Positions 1 through 10,205 of a stretch of 64,000 nucleotides of DNA are shown piece after piece. Location of the stretch: contig VWPU01014915.1 in the NCBI GenBank assembly GCA_013398955.1, positions 471,371-535,370 on the forward strand. The letters run 5' to 3'. The DNA comes from Callaeas wilsoni. Lineage: Eukaryota; Chordata; Aves; Passeriformes; Callaeidae. A program made the position numbers and the translations under genes. Numbering within the stretch: the stretch's first letter is position 1; each line of letters starts with the position of its first letter. The notes beneath the pieces were generated by a model, which had not been told where the DNA came from, did no database searches, and was given only the letters and a program-made list of their open reading frames with translations.

Positions 1-1094
1 CTGATAGGAAGTCACTGCCTTTTTTTCCATTAAGACTAAAATATGGTTGTGAAAAAGGACATATTGTTAACATAGATATTTAGACACAGTACTGAGCATG
101 AAAAGCTTTTATAGCAGTTAGTCTGATATCTTGACATTCTGTCACCTGAGAATGACAGCCTGATAGGTTGCAGCAAGAGGCAAGGAAATCTCACTTTGAA
201 AAACATCAGCAGCCCTCATACATCTGTTAATTAAAGCAATCTGCCAGTGTTCCTCTTAGGCATTCAATGAATCAATGTTAAGCTAACATGACACATTTTC
301 ACTGCTTCTGTAATAGAATTTGAAGTAACACATTTGTTTATCAGGTGGCACAGATCTACACTTCCCTGTCTGAGGACGAGTTTTGATTGTCACACTATCA
401 CTGTCTAGTCTAGGTGTGACATACTGAAGATTTTCAATCTGTTTCAGTGAAGTTATAAAACAGCACGTGGACCCTATGTTTCTCCTGGAACATTCAAGCA
501 GTATTTGAGCCTTGGATTTGGTTATCAGTATCACGTGTATATTTTAACAGAACTGGAGAGCGACAGTTGCTGGCAATAGATCTTCAACAAAAAAGATTTC
601 TTTAATCTTATTCAGTCACAATGCAGGATTTCATACAAGTTGCTACTTCAGCTCTAAAGCAGAAGTCATGATTCTGACATTTTGTTTTATTCTCAGCAAT
701 AATAGCCGGTATAAAAAAAGTACTACCTTTCCATGACTTATGACAAGGATTTAACTCTAGGGACTTACATTAGATGCCCTTACTCCTGTGTTAATCCTCA
801 GAGAGGTTTAACCAAGAAAACCTCAAGTTCAGTCTGTTCCCCCAAAAAATGCAAAGCACTGAATTAAGGAGAAAATTGCTGGAAAATATTAATATAGAAT
901 ACAGTATATAAGCAAAATGTGATATAGACATTACATGAAAGAAACACATAAAGATGACAATAGTTTAATAAACTGAACAGAATTACTGAAGATTGAAGTT
1001 CTAAGATAATGAGAAATATTTTGTGAAGGCCTTCAGTGAACCAATCAGCTGTGCAATCTCTTTCCTTACCCAGGGATTTGACTGCCAAGATCAT
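1..1094. other. Unique AT-rich non-coding stretch, nothing recognised
   Basis: I see no repeat family, RNA gene or supported exon here. A minus-strand open frame of 83 codons runs from 534 to 283. Its residue composition is not absurd for a protein, but no convincing polypyrimidine tract and acceptor precede it, so I do not call it an exon. Confidence 0.5.
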
Positions 1095-1400
1095 TAATAG
1101 AATGGAATAGCAGTGTAACCTTGGATCAGACTATTGCGAAAATTAGCAAAGTTGTGGCAAAGAGCTGTAAGAATTCTTGTGGAGCCCCAGCCCAGTGGAT
1201 TAGGAGACATTCATATTCACAGCCCCTTTCTCTTGCCTGAGCTATATTGTTGCGCCCTTGTTGTTATTTGTACAGCACCTGATTCTCTTTGTCAAGTCAA
1301 TTATGGGGGATCCCAGATGGCACTTAGGCAAACGCTGTGTGATTAATGGGGAGAAACAGGCTCCCTCAAAGTAGAAACCCTTTGTAAACACAGGATGGGA
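1095..1400. other. Possible conserved non-coding element
   Basis: This block is less AT-biased than its surroundings and keeps scattered CpGs in a CpG-poor region. It contains homeodomain-like cores (CAATTA near 1,300, GATTAATGG near 1,341) and a SOX-like run (TTGTTGTTATTTGT near 1,259). No simple repeat, no transposon similarity and no splice-flanked frame is visible. A developmental enhancer is one reading. This is inference from texture only, since conservation cannot be measured from a single sequence. Confidence 0.2.
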
Positions 1401-4400
1401 GGGTCCTGGGACTAGTCTTCAATAACTTTTGGCAATCGCATTTCAGAATCTGCAGAAGGAAAGAAAAGTGTCTAGCCATCAATTTCACATTTCAGTACAA
1501 TGCGTCTTACAGCAAAATAAATAACAAGTACACATAGGCTGGTGCTGTACATTTACAGTTTAAAATTGGTTGATTTTCTTTAATGTCTTGTCTAATATCT
1601 GTGCCTATTGTAAGGCATAAATCTGAAGCAGCAAGTTTTTAAAGTAGTCAGCATGTCTGGTGTGCTCTGAAATAGCCGCTCTTGACTTTGAACAGCTCAG
1701 CTCCACCAGTGCATCTTAGGTTGCTGCTTTTAAAGGAATGCAGATGGTGGCTTTTCTTGATATGAAGTGATAAAAAAACCCATGTGAGTAAGTCTTCTCC
1801 AAAATGTAGTCAGAAATCTTCAGAAAAATAACACCCTTAAAAAGTAAAACTAATACTTTTAAGAGATTTTGCCTTTATAAACTTCAAATATCATTTGCTT
1901 TCTATTGTTGACAGAAGTGCCAGAACACTTTGGTTATTCTAACGTCTAGAATAATACTCTATAATTACCATGGATTATTGTGCACATGTGGTAAAGGATA
2001 TCACATTTTTGCACAAAAATATGATGTGGCTTTTATGCAAGGCAAATTTTTAAAAATAGCATGAATGCTGACAAAACAAGGGGAAAAAAAATAGTCAGTT
2101 TCCAGCACCTTTGCAAAATGACCTCATATAGTGTAATCTTGGAAGCTCATAGACAATGAATCACAATTAGTATACTGCATGTGATGCTGAGTGATTAAAC
2201 AGGAAAATAATCCTTACAAGAATGAAATCTCACAATGAAATATGAACATGCTCATGTGAAAATATTTTAAAAGTTTCAGTTTAAAACAGGAGCCAAATAA
2301 CTCAAAACTAACGATAAACTTAACAGGCTTGATGGTGATGGTAGTGGCAACTTTACAGAATGACTTCACTTATCACAGCGGATAGAGAAATTAGTCTTTG
2401 GGGTACAGCACAGATGTCCAGCAACTCATTCTGGGTATGCAAGTGAGCATGTTGTGTGTAAAATTTGCAAACATGTGATTTACTGCCTTGAATCTAATGG
2501 GATGACTCTACTCTTTCCTCCTTTTAAACAATGTCAGTAAAGAAATTAGAGGGCTCAGAGTGGTAACATCGTCTTGCTGAACACTTCATTTGCATTTGCA
2601 AATATTTTTGGCATTTCACTTGCACCCAGTAAGGCTGCTGAAACCAGTAGTTTTTTCAAAAGGCTCCTTAATGGCATTTAATTAGAACACTTTCTATGTG
2701 CTCCTGCCTGGAATCTTAATTGGTGTTAGGTAAGTCACAGACGAACACCAAAATCTTTATAAAGAAAAAGATAAGAGTGTCAAATTTCGAGTTCTCCATT
2801 TTCAGTTTTTGGCCGTTTTTGAAAATTAGCCGTATTATTTATATGGGAAATATGAAGGGTGTGCATTAAAACATAAATTTTTAGAAAGGATATATTGTTA
2901 CACTGAATCCATTTCAGCTGGGAAATCTGATGTAATGTTGGATGAACTACCTGAGCAGTCACAATTAGTGCAAAATCTTGGGTCTATGATGTAGTTGTTG
3001 AATTTTTTTCCTAATTTGGACAATCACTGTAATGCACTATTTAATCTTAAACAATTGAAAAAATAGATTTCAGTAATTATTGCATCCATCTCAAAAAATT
3101 CTAGATTTCCAAATATGTATTTCTAGTGTTCTATACAATGTGGTTGTAAATAAGTTTTGTAGCAAGTTTATCCGGTATTTTAAAACTAGAATACATCTTT
3201 CCAAGCCTTTCTATAAGACAAGAGATATTCAGACTGTATTTTACCTGTAACATTATTCACTGTCATTACATATATGATTGTTTATACGATGACTGTAAAT
3301 TTACATAATTTATTCAGATTCTAAAATGCAGTTAAACATCTAATTTCTGTCAGTGAATTTTAAAAAAGAAGCTATTTCCATTAAGCTACCTGATATTTTT
3401 AGATAGTATAACACTACATTTAACTTGAAATTACATAGTTAATATGGTAATATTACTAATATAGAAGTGATAGAAGGAAAAAAAAATCTTCTAAGTTCAA
3501 AATTCAGAATTTTAGAATTTAAAAATTCTGGGGTTTTTTGTGAATTAACTTCTTTAATACAAGCTTGGAAATGATTTCTTTCTTTCTGGTGTTCTGGTTT
3601 TTTCTAGTCTCAACTTTGTCAGCATCTGCAGAAGTACTGACCAGTTTTGCCAAAACTGAGGTTAATCACTGTTACAAGTGCTCCTCATCCAGCAAAAGCA
3701 GTGAAGTAAAAATATTTTGACTCTTCAATTTCTTAGCATTCAGAACAACAATCTGCTAATATTTCCTGATTTAGAAGTTGTGTCTTAAAGAAACTGGTCT
3801 TCCTCTTCAATTGCCATTTGTTTAGAAGAAATTTCCCAACACTAAAGGAAGTGCTTGAAAAAAATGACAGAATTTAATAATTATATATTTAAGATTCAGC
3901 AGAAATCACAGTCTGAGCCTGAAAAAATTAATTCTATAATTAATTTAAACTATGATTCAGATGAATTATTTCAGATATTTTCTCCTTTGAATTATAAAGA
4001 AAACATTTATATTCTAACTTTTATTGTTCGAAGATTAGTGAGACAAATCATCCCTATGCATTGTTGTTAAGGTAAAATGAAGCTTGTAGAAATAAATGTT
4101 GCCTGTTTAAATGTGAAAATCTATACAGGAGTACATTGATTGGTCACTATAATTCCAGGAAACTAATGTCATATATTAAATTTAAAGGAAACACAAACAC
4201 CTTAAGGCCTCAGAATTCATAAGTAAAGGAGGCTGGTTTATCTAATGATGAATAACATCCTGTCTTCTGTGTGAACAGAGCCTTGAAATATAATGACTAA
4301 CTGCACAGATGACAAACCCTATTTTATGCAGTGTGGTGTTTTGTTGACATACTGACCTATATTATTTTCTCCAAAGTACTATTTCCTGTGCTGAAAAGGA

Positions 4401-7400
4401 AATAAAAGGTGTATTGTTCTAACCTTATACCTATATTACTTAGATAAGTAATGACAATGGCTTAATAGCTCCTGAACCTTTGAGGATTATGCTTTATTCC
4501 TTCTGGGCTGTCTGTAGCTATTTTCACATGACTATTCTTACAAGAACATTATTTTTTTTTCTCTTTCTTTTTCTACACAAATTACCGTTAACTCTACAAA
4601 GGAGAGTGCTCTCCTGAAGACCTTCTGCAAGATAAATCCCTCTATTATTCTCCCAGAGGTTCAGTGACACAGTGTGAGTCTCACATCTCTCTTCTGCTGT
4701 GTTATGAACTATGAAGGATTCAGCAAACAGAATCAAGAAGGACTCATGATCAAATCCTAACCCCGATCACAAAGAGATCTGCTGAAAGAAGTCAGGTCCA
4801 GGTCCATTTCAGCCAAAAAGGGTTCATTTCACATCACCATCCTGTGACTGAGGGCTTGCAGTCAGACTGTTTGAGAGCTGGCTAACTGTAGAAGAATATC
4901 AGGGATCAGCAAAGCTCTAAAGATAGCAATTCTTTAAAACTGTGGACATTCTGAGCCATTTCTTCACTCTGTTTATCGATATAGTTATGTCTGAGGACCC
5001 TGACTTCATACTTATACCATACCAGCACCCTTGGCAACTCATTAAAATGAGACCTGCAAATAACTGAAAATGAGATTACACCTTTTTGGCTCTAATTTAG
5101 TCCCTTGGGGCACCTTTCGCTTCTCTTTTTGCTCATTATTCCTGCTTACTTGCAATTTTGCTATAATAAGTTTGTTAAGTCCATCTTGTTTACTTTCTTT
5201 TTCCTTCAGCAGGAACATTACTTTCCCTAACTGAAATACTGACGATTAAAAAAGAAAATATCCCTCAATATATGTGCACCTTCTGTAGATATCAATATCA
5301 GCAGCATTTCATATTTTTCTTCCCTAATGAGTTCCAACCATCCTAGTGTCTGATCAAAATGGTAAAAGGCTGGAAATGTTATGCTTCTGTATCTTATTTT
5401 AGTACAATCTTTCTACCTTTATTGAAAAATCTTTTTTTTAAAAAATGTAATATTAAGATAACATTTTCAAGGCAGCAGCTCTAGCAGCATTGACCTAAAA
5501 TGTTCATGCTGACTCACAAAATGTCAATTCTTTAAGAAGGTAAAGTAAAAGCCAAAAAGTGGTATTGTTGTCCTGTGGGCTTAAAAAGATTTGTGAATTT
5601 AACTTTCAAATAAAAAGTTGTCAAAATGTGAACTTCAGAATTTAATACAAAGCAAAAAAGCAAATATGATAACATATGAGGTTTGGGATGCATCATAATA
5701 GCATTCAATTATTATCAGAAGTATTGAGTAAAACATTTTCAGAACAGAGTGACTTACTCTGGTGTGATACAACTTTCACTATCTGCTCTATCAACTCTCG
5801 ACTTCATATTCACCAATATTTCCTTTACTATTATCACACTAAATAATGTTTATTTTTATAATGCATAACAAAGAGAAAGATTTCAGAGTACTAACCACCT
5901 ACAGAAGCAAAGTGATTAAGTGCTATGTTTTACTTTCTAGTCTGTATTTGGGAAAAAAGTTATTTGAGAATGCAGCAAAGTGCTTCTTAGTTTTATTGCA
6001 GTGAAGGGCCACACAACACTGTACTGCTCTATATCTTCATGATTAACAGTATTATGCCTACATAAAACCGCAGAAGAAAAGACATGAAGCAAGCAGTTTA
6101 TAATTATGTTACTGAGAGAAGGATACTTTCATGCTTATATCTTCAATTCCAGAGTTATCAGATGGGCAATTTCACTACCAAAATGCTGACAGTCATTTTT
6201 TTTTCCTCTTTCTTTTTATTTCAGTTTAGAATTTAATCTTTATTGGTGTCTTTTAAATTTTTTTAGTCAGGCCAATTGACCTTACTACACACTTGTTGAA
6301 TCAGGTTGCTGAGTAAATGACATCATGCAGGACAAAAGTTAACAGTAGTGATATCCCATCAAAGAGTTGATATTTGCGTTTAAAGTCTTTTGAAACACAA
6401 ATCTGTATTATTAACTCAAAGTCAGCAGACTTAAACCGAGTCTGAATTCCCTCTTTAATTACCTGGAAAAATGCATTTAATTCTTTTCAAGATATGAACA
6501 TTCATTTTCAAATCAAAGAGATTTTTTTCTTAGTCCTCAGGCAATCTGGCCTTTTGAAGTCCTTAGCCTTAAAATGAAGACTAACAATTAACTGTAGAAA
6601 TATGTTATGAGTACTACAGAAAATACTGAATGCTGGAAAGTTTGTTATGGCTACCTATCCCTGAGACACCAACTTAAACCCAGTCTTAGAAACTATCCCA
6701 GTCCTGTTTCATCATAATTTGATTAAGAATGTTTGATGATTATTCAGATTTTTCTTATTTTGCAGAATTCAAGAGAAAGTAAAAGAACCATGCAAATCTT
6801 AGTGAAAAGCATTCAATTAATTTACAAGGACCATCTTGCTCCTATTTTTTTGGTAAAAGCCAGTACAAACATTTCTCACTGTGTACCATTCAGTTAAGCT
6901 GTTACTATTGCTAAATACCGTTCACAACATACAAAACTCAGTTGGTAATTAAAACTACTGATGAAAACATAATTTTACCTTTCATTATTTAAAAAGTTTT
7001 TTTATATATAGCTTATCAGCAGGGCTTCATGAATTTAATGGTTGTTTTTTGCAGCTATGAACGTTTTGCTCAGGAACAAGTTATACCATACCAAAGGTTT
7101 CCATCTTACTGAGTCAATTACCTTGCAAGTTAGAAAAGGGCATGGTGTGTGTACATTATGACAACTTTGCATTGTAATTCAGCCTCTCCTTGCCCTATAT
7201 GTGAAGTATATTAATACAGATGACTATGTCTATCAATTAATTAGGACTAATTATTGCTTGTTTTACCTGACGTAAAATACCGTAATTACTTATTTTTTCA
7301 ATTATTGAAAGATTGGGATATCTCTGGGTAGCCTGAGATAGACTTATAGCAGGAGATGGTGGACTGATGCATAGTGATGGTTCATTCCAGTCATTGACAC

Positions 7401-7430
7401 AGGAATGAACATGTCCACATCTGGAAGACA
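1401..7430. other. Long unique AT-rich non-coding stretch
   Basis: About 6 kb with no recognised transposon, RNA gene or supported exon. Short A/T runs are frequent. A small perfect inverted repeat (arms CAGAATTTT and AAAATTCTG) lies at 3,505-3,530. The part at 2,560-2,720 has an octamer-like ATTTGCAT and TTAATTAG/TTAATTGG cores and could be another conserved element, at low confidence. It is consistent with intron or intergenic DNA. Confidence 0.5.
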
Positions 7431-7760
7431 ATCATAGAATGACTTGACTTGGAAGGGACCTTAAAGATACTTTAGTTCCAGCCCTCCTGCCATGCGCAGG
7501 GACAGCTTCCACTACATCAGGTTGCTCAGGGCCCCATCCAACCTGGCCTTGAACGCTTCCAGGGATGGGGAATCCACAACTTCTGTGGGCAACCTTTTCT
7601 GGTGTCTTTCCACACTCACAGTAAAGAATTTCTTCCTAATATGTAATCTAAACCTACACTTCTTCAGCTTAAGGCCGTTCCCTCTTGTCCTATCGCTACA
7701 TGTCCTTGTAAAACGTCCCTCTCCAACTTTCTTGTGGGCCGACTTTAGTCTTCCATTCTA
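7431..7760 (-). mobile_element. CR1 LINE, 5'-truncated 3' end
   Basis: Read on the minus strand, this is the end of CR1 ORF2 and its 3' untranslated region, finishing in the CR1 3' octamer signature (ATTCTATGAT, seen as ATCATAGAAT at 7,431-7,440). Adjacent to that end is the typical CR1 stretch reading GGTCCCTTCCAA-like on the minus strand. It covers only the last 330 bp or so of a family whose full element is several kb, which is the usual 5' truncation of CR1. The coding part has decayed. The open plus-strand frame across it is only an antisense shadow. Confidence 0.92.
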
Positions 7761-8349
7761 TTTAGGAGATTTTAAGGAAATTTAACAAATAACATTTCAC
7801 GCTGTTTCTTGAGCAGTAAACAAAGAGTGCTTCTATTTAAAAATCACCTTTTTTTTTTACAAGTAAAAAGATGTTTTCAATTCAGAAAAGCTGGTAACTG
7901 TAGTTTGCACATTTGACAATATGATATAAATGTTCCAGTCATTAAAACAAAGCTGAGGAAAATAAATTTCAAATTTCAGTCGTTGCTTTTTTTTTAATTC
8001 TTAAGAGAATTTTGATGACTCTTCTATAAAGTTTAAAATTAATATTAAAAGGTATACATATCTTATCCCGCCAATTGATGTTATTTCATGTTCATGTAGC
8101 CACTGGTGAACAGTAGTGACCTAGTCATCTACATTATGACTTTATTATACCAAAGAGAATGAAGAAGCACACTTCATACTGAAAGTAATTGGATATTTTT
8201 CAAAGATATTTTGATTTGCCTGAAAACTATCCTGAAGAAGAACTAACACTTCTGCCTGCAAGGTTGCTGAAAAAGAAGCTGTCAAGGTAACAACAGCATG
8301 AGTGGGATGCTATTTTCAAATTCATTTGAAAATACATTTGCCATTCTTC
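7761..8349. other. AT-rich spacer between CR1 copies
   Basis: Unique sequence with short T and A runs. No repeat family, gene or RNA is recognised. Confidence 0.5.
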
Positions 8350-8550
8350 AGGATGGAGAGCCTGCCCTTTGAGGAAAGACTGAAGAAGTTAGGTCTCTTC
8401 TCCCAAGAGAAGAGAAAGCTCAGGAATAACCTCATCACAGTATTCCAGTACTTGAAGAGGACAATAGCTGTCCTCTCACTTCTCAAGGAGCCACGTGAAG
8501 AACCAGAGGGCCAATGGGTACCCGTTGCACTGTGAAGGGTTTCAACGTCA
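8350..8550 (+). mobile_element. CR1 LINE, upstream half of a copy split by an LTR
   Basis: Matches the late ORF2 region of CR1 on the plus strand. The translation near 8,353-8,470 gives the family-typical pattern of an E-R-L-K-L-G-L-F segment followed by E-K-R-K-L-R (the last codons before the CR1 stop). The match stops at about 8,550, where the LTR-like element begins, and CR1 homology resumes at about 9,466 in the same orientation. Both halves are therefore one insertion, later interrupted. It is 5'-truncated and non-functional. Confidence 0.85.
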
Positions 8551-9465
8551 TGTCAGAGACTGAAATAGCTCATGCCCCGAACACTGATATAAAGTTTAAA
8601 CTATGTAAAGAAGATCTTCCCTCCCCGAAGGATATGTGACTGGAACTTTGGACTGAAAGTCAGACTACTGATTAGATAAATGGAAATCCATTCTTCAATC
8701 ACCAAGCCTAGGAAAAAACAAACAAGGCTGGGGGAAGTGCACCCAGAAGAGAACCAAACCCAGCATCTGTGCTGAGTCACCTCTGGCTGGATTTGGAGTG
8801 GAGAAGACCACAGACTGCAGAAGCCAGGTTTACATAGAAACCCCCTCCCAAAATGAGGGCGAGGGTAAGAGGTTTCGAGTGTGACCTCTGGTCAGGGGCA
8901 CTGAACACCCATCCTGCCTTTCACAAACTGGCCCAGCTGTGGAACCCCCAACCCCACAGGCCACATCCACGGGACATTCACCTGAGAGACAGCTGAGGGG
9001 GAGCCATAATCCATCAAAGACCCCCCTCAAAGCGCTCTCCAGAGGCCTTGCACCACAGGACTGCACATGATGTAACAGATCCAGTCTGTTGCAAGAGACT
9101 GCCCCCTGCCCCCCAGGAGGGGCATACCTGGACATTTCCACCTGGCCTGAGCATATGTTAACCCATTGGATTCTATGCTTTTCAAGGGGACCTTCACCAT
9201 CAAGAAGACCAGAAGAAGAGGATCAACAGGATGCCATCGGGATCTACAGAGTGGTGATACTTTCTACCTAGTCTGTCTCCACCTTACTCTCTCCCCCTGC
9301 CACATCCCCCAAGCTCCTCTTTCTCTATTTCTTTCTCTCCCCTTTTCTTTCCCTTATAGTCACTATCACATAAAATCCATACTATTGTCACTGGCATATG
9401 GTCTTGTTTGCACCTTAATTCAGACTGAGAAATTCCTCAATAATTTTAATAATTGGACCATAACA
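8551..9465 (+). mobile_element. Solo LTR-like element (copy 1)
   Basis: About 915 bp, with TG at 8,551 and CA at 9,464-9,465. On the reverse strand it aligns over nearly its full length with 43,194-44,150, so the two are copies of one repeat, and the flanking CR1 halves fix its limits. A TATAAA lies near the left end (8,588). The aligned copy has a TATAAA near the same end and an AATAAA near the other, which suggests this orientation. No gag, pol or env coding is present. An endogenous retrovirus solo LTR is the best reading, but I cannot name the family. I found no clear target-site duplication, so exact ends may shift by a few bases. Confidence 0.7.
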
Positions 9466-9684
9466 AGAAGAAAGAAATTTTTACAGTGAGAACATTCATC
9501 TACAGGCATATGGTAGAGTGTTCATCACTGGAGGTTTCCAAGATGCAGTTGGACAAGGTCCTAGAGTGAGTTCCTTACAACTCAGAATATTCTGTGATTC
9601 CGTGATCTAGGCTTCCTTTCCAGCAAAAGGTTAGACCAGACAATCTTTTGAGGTCATTCTTAATCTGCACTGTTCTATGATTTT
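9466..9684 (+). mobile_element. CR1 LINE, downstream half of the split copy
   Basis: Resumes the CR1 sequence interrupted at 8,550 with the conserved AAGAAATTTTTAC segment, and ends with the CR1 3' untranslated region (GTTAGACCAGACAATCTTTT near 9,630) and a terminal TTCTATGATT at about 9,671-9,680. It contains a small foreign insert at about 9,571-9,605, described separately. Same strand and order as the upstream half. Confidence 0.85.
9571..9605 (+). mobile_element. Very short CR1/SINE 3' tail inserted in a CR1
   Basis: About 35 bp resembling the terminal tail of the SINE at 28,888-29,029: both read AACTCAGAA, one base variant, then ATTCTGTGATTCC. Here the tail sits inside the 3' untranslated region of another CR1 and interrupts its otherwise typical sequence. 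It is best explained as an extremely 5'-truncated retroposition. A small internal duplication or a subfamily variant is the alternative. Confidence 0.5.
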
Positions 9685-9689
9685 AAAAA

Positions 9690-10205
9690 TTAAGACGAAC
9701 CTGCTTGTAGTTCCCCAAATCCTCCTTCCAGGCTTTTTTGTGGATGGGTGTCACATTGGCCAAGCTCCAGTCATCTGGGATCTCCCTGGTTAGCCAGGAC
9801 AGATGATAAATGAAAGAGATCATCTTGGCGAGCTCTTCTGCCAGCTCCCTCAGCAACCTTGGACAAATCCCATCCAGTTCCATAGACTTGTGAGCATCTA
9901 ATTGTCACAGCAGGTCACTAATTGCTTCCTCCTGGATTGCAGGGAGTCTATTCTCCTCCCTGTCCCTGTCTACCAGCCCAAGGGGCCGGCTGCCTTGAGG
10001 ATAACCAGTCTTACTATCAAAGACTGAGGCAAAGAAGGCATTAAACACTCCAGCCTGTTCCACATCCTTAGTGACAATGTTCCCCACTTTGCATCCAATG
10101 AAGAATGGAGATTTTCCTTGGCTCTCGTTTTGTTGTTGATGCATTTATAAAAACACTTGCTATTTTTCACAGCAGTGGAAATAAGCAATTTGGTATATTT
10201 ACTCA
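9690..10205 (-). mobile_element. CR1 LINE, ORF2 reverse-transcriptase fragment
   Basis: The minus-strand translation shows the CR1 ORF2 linker and start of the reverse transcriptase: a GFYRYIN-like segment (here C-F-Y-K-C-I-N), then F-N-A-F-F-A-S-V-F at 10,060-10,035, a P-R-L-L-R-E-L-A segment at about 9,860, and D-D-W-S-L-A-N-V-T-P-I with K-K (family motif DWKKANVTPIFKK) near 9,770-9,730. Frameshifts and stops split it into at least three pieces. It lacks the catalytic YADD region and the 3' end. It abuts the plus-strand CR1 tail within a few bases, tail to tail. Confidence 0.9.

Noticed and set aside
283..534. Terminal coding exon on the minus strand
   Set aside because: The composition is plausible, but no pyrimidine tract/acceptor or downstream AATAAA on that strand was found within the window.
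7492..7785. 97-codon plus-strand open frame
   Set aside because: Antisense to a CR1 3' end, a common false frame in bird genomes.
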